Shown here in pieces: positions 49,689-57,650 of a DNA stretch of 64,000 nt. The DNA is taken from contig JBMFWD010000009.1 in NCBI GenBank assembly GCA_049965615.1, forward strand, positions 1-64,000, read 5' to 3'. A program made the translations under genes and the position numbers. The stretch is from Acidobacterium sp049965615 (GTDB taxonomy: Bacteria > Acidobacteriota > Terriglobia > Terriglobales > Acidobacteriaceae). Under the pieces are notes generated by a model that searched no databases, was not told the origin of the DNA, and saw only the letters and a list, made by a program, of their open reading frames with translations. Every line of letters begins with the position of its first letter. Positions within the stretch are counted from its first letter, which is position 1.

Positions 49689-50753
49689 ATGCGATATCGC
49701 GCATTGCTTTTTGTTTGTCTCGCTGTGATGGTGCTGGGGGTGGCTGGCTGCAATTCGAAGAGACAGCCTGAGACGCTGCGAGCGATTCCGGCGGCGGGGA
49801 GCAGTTTTGTGTTTCCGGTAATGCAGCGGTGGGGTGAGGATTTCTTTGAGCTTCACCGTCCTACGCAGGTGGTTTACGTGGCCGATGGGAGCGTGAAGGC
49901 CGTGGAGGAGCTGGCGGCCGGCAAGGTGGCATTTGCCGCGACCGACTATGCGCTGACGCCGAAGCAACTGGGGCAGCTTCCGCCAGTGATCCAGGTTCCG
50001 GTGACGGCGGGGGCGATTTGCATTACTTACAACCTACCGGGGTTGAAGCAGCCGCTGCGGCTTTCTGCCGGGACGCTGGCGGGTATTTTTCTGGGTACGG
50101 TGAAGCGGTGGAATGATCCGGCGATTGCGAAGGACAATCCTGGAGTGGTGCTGCCCGACGAGGCCATTACGGTGGTGCACCGGGCGGATGCGGCGGGTGC
50201 GACGGACATTTTCACGACTTACCTTTCGAAGGTGAATCCGCAGTGGGCCTCGAAAGTGGGCTCGGGAGACAGCGTGAAGTGGCCAGTGGGCATTGGCGGC
50301 GAGGGCAGCGCCGGGCTGACGAGCGTGGTGCGGAATTCGCCGGGGACGATTGGGTATGTGGAGCTGAACTACGCGCAGCAGAATGAGCTACCGGTAGCGG
50401 CGGTGGAGAACCGGGCGGGGCGGTACGTGGTTCCGAATGTGGCGTCGACGAAGGCTGCGGTGGAGGCGTTTGCGGCGCAGTTGCGGGCGAACCTGGATAC
50501 GGCGATTGTGGATCCTCCGGCGACGGCGGGGGATGCGTATCCGATAGCGGGGTTGAGCTTTATGATTGTGCCGCGCGACGGGGCGAACGTGGTGGAGCGG
50601 ACGGCGCTGGGGAAGTTTATGGTATGGGTGCTGCACAACGGGCAGGACACGGCCTTCCACCTGGGTTATGCGCGACTGCCGCAGAGCCTGGTTGCGTATG
50701 ATGAAGCGGCGTTGCGGGCGATGACGGCGGGCGGGAAGCCGATTCTACATTAG
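49689..50753 (+). CDS. pstS: PstS-type phosphate-binding lipoprotein
   Basis: Periplasmic solute-binding protein of 354 residues. The lipobox VLGVAGC puts the lipidated Cys at residue 21. The PstS motifs AAGSSFVFPVMQRW, GTVKRWNDPAIAKDNPGVVLP and HRADAAGATDIFTTYLSK are all present. It captures phosphate for the PstCAB transporter, which is not adjacent; an orphan PstS suggests either a scattered pst set or a different partner. ATG 49689 has gaaggag upstream. Confidence 0.85.
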   Translation: MRYRALLFVCLAVMVLGVAGCNSKRQPETLRAIPAAGSSFVFPVMQRWGEDFFELHRPTQVVYVADGSVKAVEELAAGKVAFAATDYALTPKQLGQLPPVIQVPVTAGAICITYNLPGLKQPLRLSAGTLAGIFLGTVKRWNDPAIAKDNPGVVLPDEAITVVHRADAAGATDIFTTYLSKVNPQWASKVGSGDSVKWPVGIGGEGSAGLTSVVRNSPGTIGYVELNYAQQNELPVAAVENRAGRYVVPNVASTKAAVEAFAAQLRANLDTAIVDPPATAGDAYPIAGLSFMIVPRDGANVVERTALGKFMVWVLHNGQDTAFHLGYARLPQSLVAYDEAALRAMTAGGKPILH

Positions 50754-50811
50754 TGCGCGAGGGCGCAACTTCCGGCATCCGTCGTAATCTAAAAGACAGG
50801 AGTGATTCAAC

Positions 50812-51570
50812 GTGCCACAACTAATGCGTACTTCGAACCCTACTTTGAACGACCGGGTTTTCCGCGGTCAGCCGATGGCCTTCGGCGAGGCGATGACGGT
50901 GCAGGGAACCGTGAACAAGACCGGGATTCTGCTGCTGCTGGCTATGGTGACGGCGGCATTTACCTGGCATACGGCTTATTCCGGCGACGTGCTGGCGGTG
51001 ATGCCGCTGATGTGGATTGGGCTGATCGGCGGGATGATTGCGGCGTTTGTAACGATGTTCAAGATGAACTGGGCGCCGGTGACCGCGCCGATCTACGCGC
51101 TGTTTGAAGGGCTGGCGCTGGGCGGCATTTCGGCAGTGTTCGACATGCGCTTCCACGGGATTGCGTTTGAGGCGGTTTGCCTGACTTTTGGCGTGATGTT
51201 TGTGCTGCTGCTGATTTACAAGTCGGGAATGATCCGGGTGACGCAGAAGTTCCGGATGGGCGTGTTTGCGGCTACGGGCGCGATCATGCTGTTTTACCTG
51301 GTGGAGATGGTGCTGAGCCTGTTCCACGTGGGCATGGGTCCGGTGAACGCGGTGAACGGTTCGGGCGTGATCGGGATCGGCTTCAGCCTGCTGGTGGTTG
51401 GCATTGCTTCACTGAACCTGGTGCTGGATTTCGACTTTATCGACCGGGGCGCGCAACAGAATGCTCCGAAGTACATGGAGTGGTACGGCGCATTCGGGCT
51501 GATGGTGACGCTGGTGTGGCTGTACCTGGAGATCCTGAACCTGCTGGCCAAGCTGCAGAGCCGGGATTAG
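50812..51570 (+). CDS. Bax inhibitor-1/YccA family membrane protein
   Basis: Protein of 252 residues with seven membrane helices after a hydrophilic N-terminus. It follows the family plan, including ITAPIYALFEGLALGGIS-like VTAPIYALFEGLALGGIS (about 84-101) and the final DFDFIDRGAQQNAPKYMEWYGAFGLMVTLVWLYLEIL-type helix pair with the paired acidic residues of the BI-1 ion leak. The GTG at 50812 has acaggag nine bases upstream. Related proteins act as pH-sensitive Ca2+ leaks or protease modulators; its role here is unknown. Confidence 0.87.
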   Translation: MPQLMRTSNPTLNDRVFRGQPMAFGEAMTVQGTVNKTGILLLLAMVTAAFTWHTAYSGDVLAVMPLMWIGLIGGMIAAFVTMFKMNWAPVTAPIYALFEGLALGGISAVFDMRFHGIAFEAVCLTFGVMFVLLLIYKSGMIRVTQKFRMGVFAATGAIMLFYLVEMVLSLFHVGMGPVNAVNGSGVIGIGFSLLVVGIASLNLVLDFDFIDRGAQQNAPKYMEWYGAFGLMVTLVWLYLEILNLLAKLQSRD

Positions 51571-52111
51571 TTTGGGCTTGGCGGGCTTCGGCTCGCTGCG
51601 GAAGGGCGCTCCTTCAGGGAGCGCCTTTTCTGCTGGGTGGAGGATGGAGGATCGTGAAAAAGGTGTCGGAGACCTCCACTTTATTACGTCTTCTTTCACT
51701 GTGTTTGGGATGTACATCTGGCGGCCGGGATAACTTCCAATCGGTCAAACTGCAAAGGCCCGATCGGGATACCGTGTGCAGTCACTCCGTAAGGGACGCG
51801 GCCGCCAATGTAGAACTGATCTTAACGGCGTCGTGGCCTCTATGCTGGTCAAAATAGCACTTCCGTTCAAAGTTACCTTGGGTTTGACGAAGGGCGAGCC
51901 ATGTCTGACGTAAAAATGACGAGTCTCAGGGTGATTGTTCCGCGCAGAAGGCATGGATTGCAGATCCCTGAAACGCGGCTGGAGCGTTCTGATCACAGTG
52001 TTCCAAAGTGCTCAGACATTTGTCTCGGCCACTTTTAGGATGAAGTGCAGGGAAGAAGTGAGACAGTCGCTACAAGGGCAAGTCCGCTTCGTCTTGCGAG
52101 TGAGGTCACAC
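51571..52111. other. Gene-free stretch after the BI-1 gene
   Basis: About 540 bp. It opens with a terminator (51605-51629). The rest shows no frame with coding character and no recognised repeat. The last 30 bp hold the gtgagg ribosome site of the small peptide gene at 52112. Confidence 0.4.
51605..51629 (+). terminator. Intrinsic terminator of the BI-1 gene
   Basis: ggcgctcc (51605-51612) pairs with ggagcgcc (51618-51625), loop ttcag, followed by tttt. Confidence 0.85.
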
Positions 52112-52192
52112 ATGGAAACCATCCTGATTGTTCTATTGGTACTTTTTCTGCTCGGAGGCGGTGGCTGGGGATATTCGCGGTGGCGGCGCTAA
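52112..52192 (+). CDS. 26-residue membrane micropeptide
   Basis: METILIVLLVLFLLGGGG followed by WGYSRWRR: one hydrophobic helix, a Gly4 hinge and a basic aromatic tail. ATG 52112 has gtgagg six bases upstream. The shape (short leading Met-x-Thr, Ile/Leu/Val helix, Gly stretch, Trp-Gly-Tyr) resembles the DUF3309-type small membrane proteins found in many soil bacteria. Role unknown, perhaps a membrane-stress peptide. It stands alone between a terminator and the convergent aqpZ gene. Confidence 0.6.
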   Translation: METILIVLLVLFLLGGGGWGYSRWRR

Positions 52193-52478
52193 CCTCACTA
52201 CCGAATCAACACGTATAGGTGCTGTTTGATTCATTTTGATGCATGCCTTGAGAAGGATCAGCTTTGAACTCGATACGCTATTCAGTACTCCCTGCTGTTC
52301 AAAAAAAGGCCGATGGTGGAACAGAAAAGCTCGATCGCGAATGAAAGAAACATCGTCTCCGCGCGTGGCCCACATCTCAAATATCCTCCACGATCTGGAT
52401 AAGCTGCAGAGCTGGGAATAAATACCGGTCTTGAGGAAGGTGAAGTGGCCTGGGAGAGATTCCAGGCCACTTTTATGT
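52193..52478. other. Gap between micropeptide and aqpZ
   Basis: A frame of 61 codons (52236-52421) starts with TTG/ATG and has no recognised similarity or ribosome site; I do not call it. A terminator-like hairpin closes the gap at 52443-52474. Confidence 0.35.
52443..52474 (+). terminator. Terminator-like hairpin between convergent units
   Basis: aagtggcctgg (52443-52453) pairs perfectly with ccaggccactt (52462-52472), 8-nt loop, with tttt at the plus-strand 3' side. It could serve the micropeptide transcript and also lies five bases past the aqpZ stop codon on the other strand. Confidence 0.75.
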
Positions 52479-53207
52479 TTAGTGCAGGTCGCCGGCGATT
52501 GGTGGCTCGATGGGCAGCTTCTCAAAGAGTCCGTGATGGATGAGACCGCCGAGGGCGCCGCCGATGATGGGGGCGAGCCAGAAGAGCCAGAGCTGATGGA
52601 TGGCCCATCCACCGGCGAAGAGGGCTGGGCCGGTGCTGCGAGCGGGGTTGACGGAGGTATTGGTGACCGGGATGCTGATGAGGTGGATGAGCGTGAGGCA
52701 GAGGCCGATGGCGATGGGCGCGAATCCCTTGGGTGCGCGATCATGCGTGGAGCCGAGAATGACCAGCAGGAAGAAGCAGGTCATGACGACTTCACAGACG
52801 AAGCAGGCGAGCAGGGAGTAGCCGCCGGGAGAGTGCTCGCCGTAGCCGTTGGAGGCGAATCCAGCATGAACGTCAAAGCCGGGTTTGCCGGATGCGATGA
52901 CGTATAGGACTGTGCTGGCGGCGATGGCTCCAAGAACCTGGGCGACGACGTAGGCAGGCAGGTCTCGCCAACTGAAGCGCTTGCCCATGGCGAGGCCGAC
53001 GCTGACGGCGGGGTTGATATGACAGCCGGAGATGTGGCCGATGGTGTAGGCCATGGTGAGGAGTGTGAGTCCAAAGGCGAAGGCAACGCCGACGAAGCCG
53101 ATGCCGAGCTTTGGGAATGCTGCTGCCAGGACAGCGCTTCCGCAGCCTCCCAATACGAGCCAGAATGTGCCGAAAAATTCGGCAATTGCACGTTTGCCAA
53201 GCGACAT
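52479..53207 (-). CDS. aqpZ: Aquaporin Z
   Basis: Water channel of 242 residues with six helices and the two half-helix motifs HINPAVSVG and SVNPARSTGPALFAG. The AqpZ-type arginine after the second NPA is present, and the selectivity region (SGCHINPAVS, His in helix 5 region LTLIHLISIPV) fits a water-selective channel rather than a glycerol facilitator. ATG 53207 has an upstream aagga. Monocistronic. Confidence 0.92.
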   Translation of the reverse strand: MSLGKRAIAEFFGTFWLVLGGCGSAVLAAAFPKLGIGFVGVAFAFGLTLLTMAYTIGHISGCHINPAVSVGLAMGKRFSWRDLPAYVVAQVLGAIAASTVLYVIASGKPGFDVHAGFASNGYGEHSPGGYSLLACFVCEVVMTCFFLLVILGSTHDRAPKGFAPIAIGLCLTLIHLISIPVTNTSVNPARSTGPALFAGGWAIHQLWLFWLAPIIGGALGGLIHHGLFEKLPIEPPIAGDLH

Positions 53208-53529
53208 AAAAGGACATCCTTTTGGATTGACAACTGAACGATGGATTTCCGGTTAGACCGGAGGCTGCGGCGCGGAATTGCACGCGGCGTAATTATCGGC
53301 TCGCAATTTGGCGTTGTAAACAGAAGAGTGGATGCCGGGACGGTAGTCTGCTTTTCTTTGTTTTGGGATGAGGGCGATGTGCTGGCTGGGACTTCGCGCA
53401 TCGGGGGAATGGCTGTCCGGGGGGCGCGTCCTTTGAGGCCTTTTCTGTTTTGGCCTGAATGCCGGTTGGTTGTTCCGCTGCAAGCGGTGGATGGGGAACC
53501 ACCGCTTCGCGGGCCGTTTCTGCTGGGGT
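53208..53529. other. Gene-free stretch between aqpZ and pfpI-like gene
   Basis: About 320 bp. It should hold the aqpZ promoter. A perfect 9-bp hairpin, aagcggtgg...ccaccgctt (53482-53507), lies just past the PfpI stop codon and may end that transcript, although no U-tract follows on the minus strand. Confidence 0.4.
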
Positions 53530-54120
53530 TTACTCGTATTTGCCGGCGAGATGATTCTGGAGGACTTGCTGGAATTTTGCGAGCCAGGCGGGATGGGCGG
53601 GCCAGGCGGGGGCGGTGACGAGGTTGCCGTCCACGTGGGCCTCGGTCATCTGGAGGGAGACGAATGCGCCACCGGCGAGTTCGACCTCGGGTGAGCAGGC
53701 TGGGTAGCAACTGATCTTGCGGCCATTGAGAACGCGGGCTGCGGCCAGCAACTGTGCGGCATGGCAGATGGCGGCGAGGGGTTTGTTTTGATCTGTGAAA
53801 TGGCGGATCATATCCAGCACTTTTGGGTCGAGGCGCAGGTACTCGGGGGCGCGTCCGCCGGGTAGGACGAGGCCGTCGTAGCTGGCGGGCTGGACCTCAG
53901 AGAAAGTGGCGTTGAGGGCGAAGTTGTGGCCGGGTTTTTCGGTGTAGGTCTGGTCGCCTTCGAAGTCATGGATGGCGGTGCGGACGGACTCGCCGGCCTT
54001 TTTGCCTGGGCAGACGGCGTGAACGGTGTGGCCGACCATCTGGAGGGCCTGAAAGGGGACCATGGTTTCGTAATCCTCGACGAAGTCGCCGACGATCATC
54101 AGGAGTTTTGCGTGGCTCAT
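53530..54120 (-). CDS. DJ-1/PfpI family protein
   Basis: Protein of 196 residues. The nucleophile elbow is AAICHAAQLLAAA (Cys about 118 followed by His), with the conserved Glu in GDFVEDYE and the domain LVLPGGRAPEYLRLD. The family includes intracellular amidases, glyoxalases and deglycases; the Cys-His arrangement matches PfpI/YhbO proteins. ATG 54120 has a strong agagga. Substrate is not decided by sequence. Confidence 0.87.
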   Translation of the reverse strand: MSHAKLLMIVGDFVEDYETMVPFQALQMVGHTVHAVCPGKKAGESVRTAIHDFEGDQTYTEKPGHNFALNATFSEVQPASYDGLVLPGGRAPEYLRLDPKVLDMIRHFTDQNKPLAAICHAAQLLAAARVLNGRKISCYPACSPEVELAGGAFVSLQMTEAHVDGNLVTAPAWPAHPAWLAKFQQVLQNHLAGKYE

Positions 54121-54330
54121 GATTTATTCCTCTGATTTGGTGGGATGCGGCGCGAGGCTCTGCGCACTCAAGCCAAAGTCGGGCTTGCAATGGGATGCCT
54201 TCGTGTTCGCTCAGGTCAGGGTTTGCTGCGGTGTTGCTCATCTTCGGTATGGAAGACAACTGTTTGAGCGTTTGGGTAATTGATCCCCACCCAGGCTGAG
54301 CTGGGGTTGGCCAACTGCCATTGATGAACG

Positions 54331-54834
54331 TCAGATGTTTTTGAGGTAGTTGAGCATTTCGGGGCTGGTCCAGTTGATGGGGCCTATGATTTTACGGACG
54401 ATGACGCCTTTTTGATTGATGATGTAGGACTCGGGGGGGCGGGTGGTTCCGAATTCCTTGTTGGTGTGGCCTGTGGGGTCGACGGCGGTGGTGATGCCGG
54501 TGATGTGGTTTTCGACGAGGTATTGCTGGTAGGCCTGGGTGTCGGTGTCAAAGCTGACGGCGACGACGCGGATGTTGGGCATGTCCTGCTGGAGCTGCAT
54601 GAGGGAAGGGAACTCTTCGAGGCAGGGCGGGCACCATGAGGCCCAGAAGTTGAGGACGACGACGTGGCCGCGGTATTGCTTGAGGCTGACGGTCTGGGCT
54701 CCGTTATGGAGGGTGAAGGCGGGCGCGACGCGTCCGATTGATCCTGGGTGAGGATTGTCGTTGCATCCGGCGAAGACGAGGAGCGGCAGAATTGCCATAA
54801 CAGGTAGCCAGCGACGACGGACAGAGTGAAGCAT
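54331..54834 (-). CDS. TlpA/ResA-type thioredoxin-like lipoprotein
   Basis: Protein of 167 residues. The lipobox LLVFAGC puts the lipidated Cys at residue 24; the thioredoxin fold carries WASWCPPCLEEFPSL (about 70-84). Such membrane-tethered reductants serve cytochrome c maturation or keep periplasmic thiols reduced. The start at 54834 follows gggggaaac and is only 26 bp from the divergent GT2 start, so the promoters overlap. Whether it opposes the DsbA-like/VKOR oxidase pair at 3.7-4.8 kb is open. Confidence 0.87.
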   Translation of the reverse strand: MLHSVRRRWLPVMAILPLLVFAGCNDNPHPGSIGRVAPAFTLHNGAQTVSLKQYRGHVVVLNFWASWCPPCLEEFPSLMQLQQDMPNIRVVAVSFDTDTQAYQQYLVENHITGITTAVDPTGHTNKEFGTTRPPESYIINQKGVIVRKIIGPINWTSPEMLNYLKNI

Positions 54835-54849
54835 GTTTCCCCCGGTTTC

Positions 54850-54855
54850 TATAAT
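54850..54855 (+). promoter_or_regulatory. -10 element directly before the GT2 gene
   Basis: A consensus TATAAT ends five bases before the GTG at 54861, indicating a leaderless or near-leaderless transcript. The -35 region is weak and lies inside the divergent tlpA-like gene start. Confidence 0.5.
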
Positions 54856-54860
54856 AAGAC

Positions 54861-55955
54861 GTGAACGAAAATGAGTTGGAAGCGGTAGGGAAATCAGAGA
54901 GATATCCGCTGGTGCTGTCGGTGGTGGTTCCGGCGCGCAACGAGGAGGACTGCGTTGGAGCGTGCCTGGAGTCGCTGGTGCGGCAGTCGGAGCCGGGCTG
55001 GGAGCTGGGGCGGGAGTGGGAGATTATCGTCATCAATGACGGTTCGACGGACCGGACGCGGGAGATAGCGGCGGGTTTTGCGGGCGTGAAGGTGCTGGAT
55101 GCGGACGAGCCGGAGCCGGGGTGGACGGGCAAGGCGAATGCGATCCAGACCGGAGTACAGGCGGCGCGGGGAAAGTGGCTGCTGTTTACGGATGCGGATA
55201 CGGTGCATGAACCGGGGCATTTGTCGCTGGCCATTACGGAGGCGGAGCGGCATGGGGTGGGGATGTTGTCGTACTCGCCGCGGCAGGAGGTGACTGGGCT
55301 GGTGCAGCGGGCGCTGATGCCGCTGATTTTCAGTGAGCTGGCGGTACTGTATTCGCCGGCGAAGGTGAACAATCCGGAGAGCCGGTTTGCGGCGGCGAAT
55401 GGACAGTTTGTGCTGGTTCGGCGGGATGCCTATGAGAAGGTGGGCGGGCATGCGGCGGTGATGGACGCGGTGCTGGAGGATGTGGAACTGGCAGCGATCT
55501 TCAAGAAGCGGAAGCTGGGGCTGCGCTTCAGGAACGCTCCGGAGGCGGTACGAACGCGGATGTATCGGAGCGTTGGCGCGATGTGGGAGGGATGGCGGAA
55601 GAACCTGGCGCTGCTGTTTGGGAATCCGCTGGCGCTGGCGGCCTGGCGGACGCTCGACCTGGTGCTGCTGGTGGGGCTGCCGTTTGCGGCCTGGTGGGTG
55701 TTCGGCGTGGCGCGGGAGGTGCGCGGCGCGATGTGGATGCAGTGGTACTGGGTGGCGGTGCTGCTGATATGGGCTCGGACAATGTGGCGGTTTTACCGGA
55801 GAGTGGCGCGGTCGCATTTCCCGTGGGGAGATGCGGTGCTGGCTCCGTTGGGGCTGCCGCTGCTGGTGGTGCTGCTGTACCAGAGCTGGTTTGATCATAC
55901 GGTGAAAAAGCGGGTGATTTGGAAGGGACGCAGTTATAGCGGGATGAAACGCTGA
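54861..55955 (+). CDS. Membrane-bound GT2 glycosyltransferase
   Basis: Protein of 364 residues: GT-A domain (LSVVVPARNEEDCVGACLESL, about 19-39; INDGSTDR, about 57; FTDADTVHEPG, about 112; AVLEDVELAAIFKKRKLGL) and three C-terminal helices. It has the same plan as the HpnB/CrtQ-like GT2 at 38108 but lacks its N-terminal helix. Acceptor unknown; lipid or carotenoid glycosylation is possible. The GTG start rests on the -10 spacing, as there is no Shine-Dalgarno. Confidence 0.75.
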   Translation: MNENELEAVGKSERYPLVLSVVVPARNEEDCVGACLESLVRQSEPGWELGREWEIIVINDGSTDRTREIAAGFAGVKVLDADEPEPGWTGKANAIQTGVQAARGKWLLFTDADTVHEPGHLSLAITEAERHGVGMLSYSPRQEVTGLVQRALMPLIFSELAVLYSPAKVNNPESRFAAANGQFVLVRRDAYEKVGGHAAVMDAVLEDVELAAIFKKRKLGLRFRNAPEAVRTRMYRSVGAMWEGWRKNLALLFGNPLALAAWRTLDLVLLVGLPFAAWWVFGVAREVRGAMWMQWYWVAVLLIWARTMWRFYRRVARSHFPWGDAVLAPLGLPLLVVLLYQSWFDHTVKKRVIWKGRSYSGMKR

Positions 55956-56003
55956 AGCGATGGGATGAAAACGGGCATCTTATAGAGGACACTGATTGAG
56001 ACC

Positions 56004-56414
56004 ATGATTTCACTGACGAGAAAAGCCGAATTTTCTGCCGCGCACTACTACTGGAACGAGGCATGGAGCCAGGAGAAGAATGAAGCGGTGTTTGGGAAGT
56101 GCGCAAATCGTAACGGGCACGGGCACAATTACACGCTGGAAGTGACGGTGACGGGAGCAGTGGATGCGGTGACGGGATTTGTCGTGGACCTGAAGGAACT
56201 GAAGGATGTGATGGAACGCGAGGTGGTTTCGGTTTACGACCACCGGCATCTGAACCTGGAGGTTCCTGAGTTCAAGGAGACGGTGCCAACGACAGAGAAC
56301 ATTGCGATTGCGATCTGGCGGCGGTTGGAGGGGAAGATTCCGGGAGCGAAGCTGGAGCGCGTGAGAGTGTACGAGATGCCGGACCTGTTTGCTGATTATT
56401 GCGGGGAAGCATGA
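56004..56414 (+). CDS. 6-pyruvoyltetrahydropterin synthase-like protein 1 (PTPS-I motif)
   Basis: Zinc enzyme of 136 residues converting dihydroneopterin triphosphate. Zinc ligands are His14 and the HGH pair His39/His41; the catalytic Cys33 is in KCANRNGHGHNY, giving C-x5-HGH, the PTPS-I spacing, not the C-x3-HGH of QueD. DHRHLNLEV and PTTENIAIAIW complete the family set. ATG 56004 precedes by a few hundred bases a second paralogue (4-bp overlap) and folE, so this is a pterin operon. Confidence 0.87.
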   Translation: MISLTRKAEFSAAHYYWNEAWSQEKNEAVFGKCANRNGHGHNYTLEVTVTGAVDAVTGFVVDLKELKDVMEREVVSVYDHRHLNLEVPEFKETVPTTENIAIAIWRRLEGKIPGAKLERVRVYEMPDLFADYCGEA

Positions 56415-56818
56415 GGGCTTATTTCGGAAGACGGTACCGGTTCAGCGCGTCGCATCGTTTGCATGCGGATTCGCTCAGCGCGGAGCAGAACCGGGCTGTG
56501 TATGGGAAGTGCAATCATCCGCATGGGCATGGGCACAACTACATCGTGGAAGTGCGCGTGGGCGGCGAAGTGGATGCGGAGACCGGGATGGTCTGCAGCC
56601 TGGCGGAGCTCGATGATTGCGTGCAGCGGGAGGTGGTGAGTGTTTTCGACCACACGAACCTGAATCTGCATGCGTGCTTCAAGAATGTGGTTCCGACGAC
56701 GGAGAATGTGTGCATTGAAGTGCACAGGAGATTGAAGGCAAGTTTTCACGCGGCAGAGGTTATGGCCGTACGCGTGGAAGAGACGAACAACAATTTTTTC
56801 GAGATTCGAGAAAAATGA
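56411..56818 (+). CDS. 6-pyruvoyltetrahydropterin synthase-like protein 2 (PTPS-I motif)
   Basis: Paralogue of 135 residues with His15, Cys34 and HGH at 40-42 in KCNHPHGHGHNY, again C-x5-HGH. The later motif DHTNLNLHACF differs from paralogue 1 (DHRHLNLEVPEF). ATG 56411 overlaps the stop of paralogue 1 (ATGA); a TTG at 56399 is rejected. Its own stop overlaps the folE start. Two PTPS-I copies may form a hetero-oligomer or act on different pterin intermediates. Confidence 0.85.
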   Translation: MRAYFGRRYRFSASHRLHADSLSAEQNRAVYGKCNHPHGHGHNYIVEVRVGGEVDAETGMVCSLAELDDCVQREVVSVFDHTNLNLHACFKNVVPTTENVCIEVHRRLKASFHAAEVMAVRVEETNNNFFEIREK

Positions 56819-57483
56819 CGAGGCGCGAGCTGGAAGCCGTTGACCGGCAGCGCGACAAGGACACCATGGCAACTGTAACGATCGGCAAGAAGATTGGCGC
56901 GAAGTCTGAGTTGGAAGACGCATCCACGCAGGATATTTACCGCGAGCTGCTGCGGCGGTTTGGTGAGGATCCGAACCGGGATGGGCTGCTGGATACGCCG
57001 AAGCGCGTGGAAAAGGCGATGGAGTTTTTGACGCACGGGTACTTGAAGGATCCTGCGTCGATACTGCGGGGCGCGCTGTTTGACGTGGACTACGACGAGA
57101 TGGTGCTGGTGAAGGACATCGAGATGTTTTCGCTGTGCGAGCACCATATGCTGCCGTTTTTCGGTCGGGTGCATGTGGCGTATATCCCGAACAGGAAGGT
57201 TGTGGGGTTAAGCAAGATTCCGCGGCTGGTGGAGGTGTTTGCGCGGCGGCTACAGGTGCAGGAGCGGCTGACGCGGCAGATTGCGGATGCGATTCAGGAA
57301 GCGATCAACCCGCAGGGCGTGGGTGTGGTGATTGAAGCGCGGCACCTGTGCATGATGATGCGCGGGGTGGAGAAGCAGAATTCGTCGACGGTGACTTCTG
57401 CGATGCTGGGATGCTTCCAGAAGCAGAATACGCGGAGCGAGTTTTTGTCGCTGGTGCGGGAGCGGAGCACGCCGCATATATAG
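56815..57483 (+). CDS. folE: GTP cyclohydrolase I
   Basis: Enzyme of 222 residues that makes dihydroneopterin triphosphate from GTP, feeding folate, queuosine or the adjacent PTPS proteins. Zinc and active-site residues lie in FSLCEHHMLPFFGRVHVAYIP and in EARHLCMMMRGV. ATG 56815 overlaps the upstream stop (ATGA); ATG 56866 with aagga four bases upstream is a good alternative and would shorten the protein by 17 residues. It is the third gene of the pterin operon. Confidence 0.92.
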   Translation: MTRRELEAVDRQRDKDTMATVTIGKKIGAKSELEDASTQDIYRELLRRFGEDPNRDGLLDTPKRVEKAMEFLTHGYLKDPASILRGALFDVDYDEMVLVKDIEMFSLCEHHMLPFFGRVHVAYIPNRKVVGLSKIPRLVEVFARRLQVQERLTRQIADAIQEAINPQGVGVVIEARHLCMMMRGVEKQNSSTVTSAMLGCFQKQNTRSEFLSLVRERSTPHI

Positions 57484-57517
57484 AGGCGGGCGTACGGTGT
57501 TTGAGTGCTGTGAAAGA

Positions 57518-57542
57518 CCCACCCTGGCTTCGCGAGGGTGGG
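57518..57542. terminator. Palindrome between folE and truB
   Basis: cccaccct (57518-57525) pairs with agggtggg (57535-57542) over a 9-nt loop; a run of T follows after 14 bases (57556-57561). It could end folE transcripts. The words resemble GC-rich intergenic palindromes common in related genomes. Confidence 0.55.
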
Positions 57543-57650
57543 GCACCCGGAAACCTTTTTTAGTGAGTGGATTTTTTGGAGAAGCCGGTGAGTTTGAGGA
57601 AGCACAAGTGCGTTCCGAAGCTTACCGGTTTGCCACTTATAGTGGTAGAT

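Noticed and set aside
52236..52421. 61-codon frame before the aqpZ terminator
   Set aside because: No ribosome site, no similarity, amino acid composition of random sequence; kept only as a note.
56004..56818. Calling the two PTPS genes queD because queF is in the window
   Set aside because: Both have C-x5-HGH rather than C-x3-HGH and sit with folE, 18 kb from queF.
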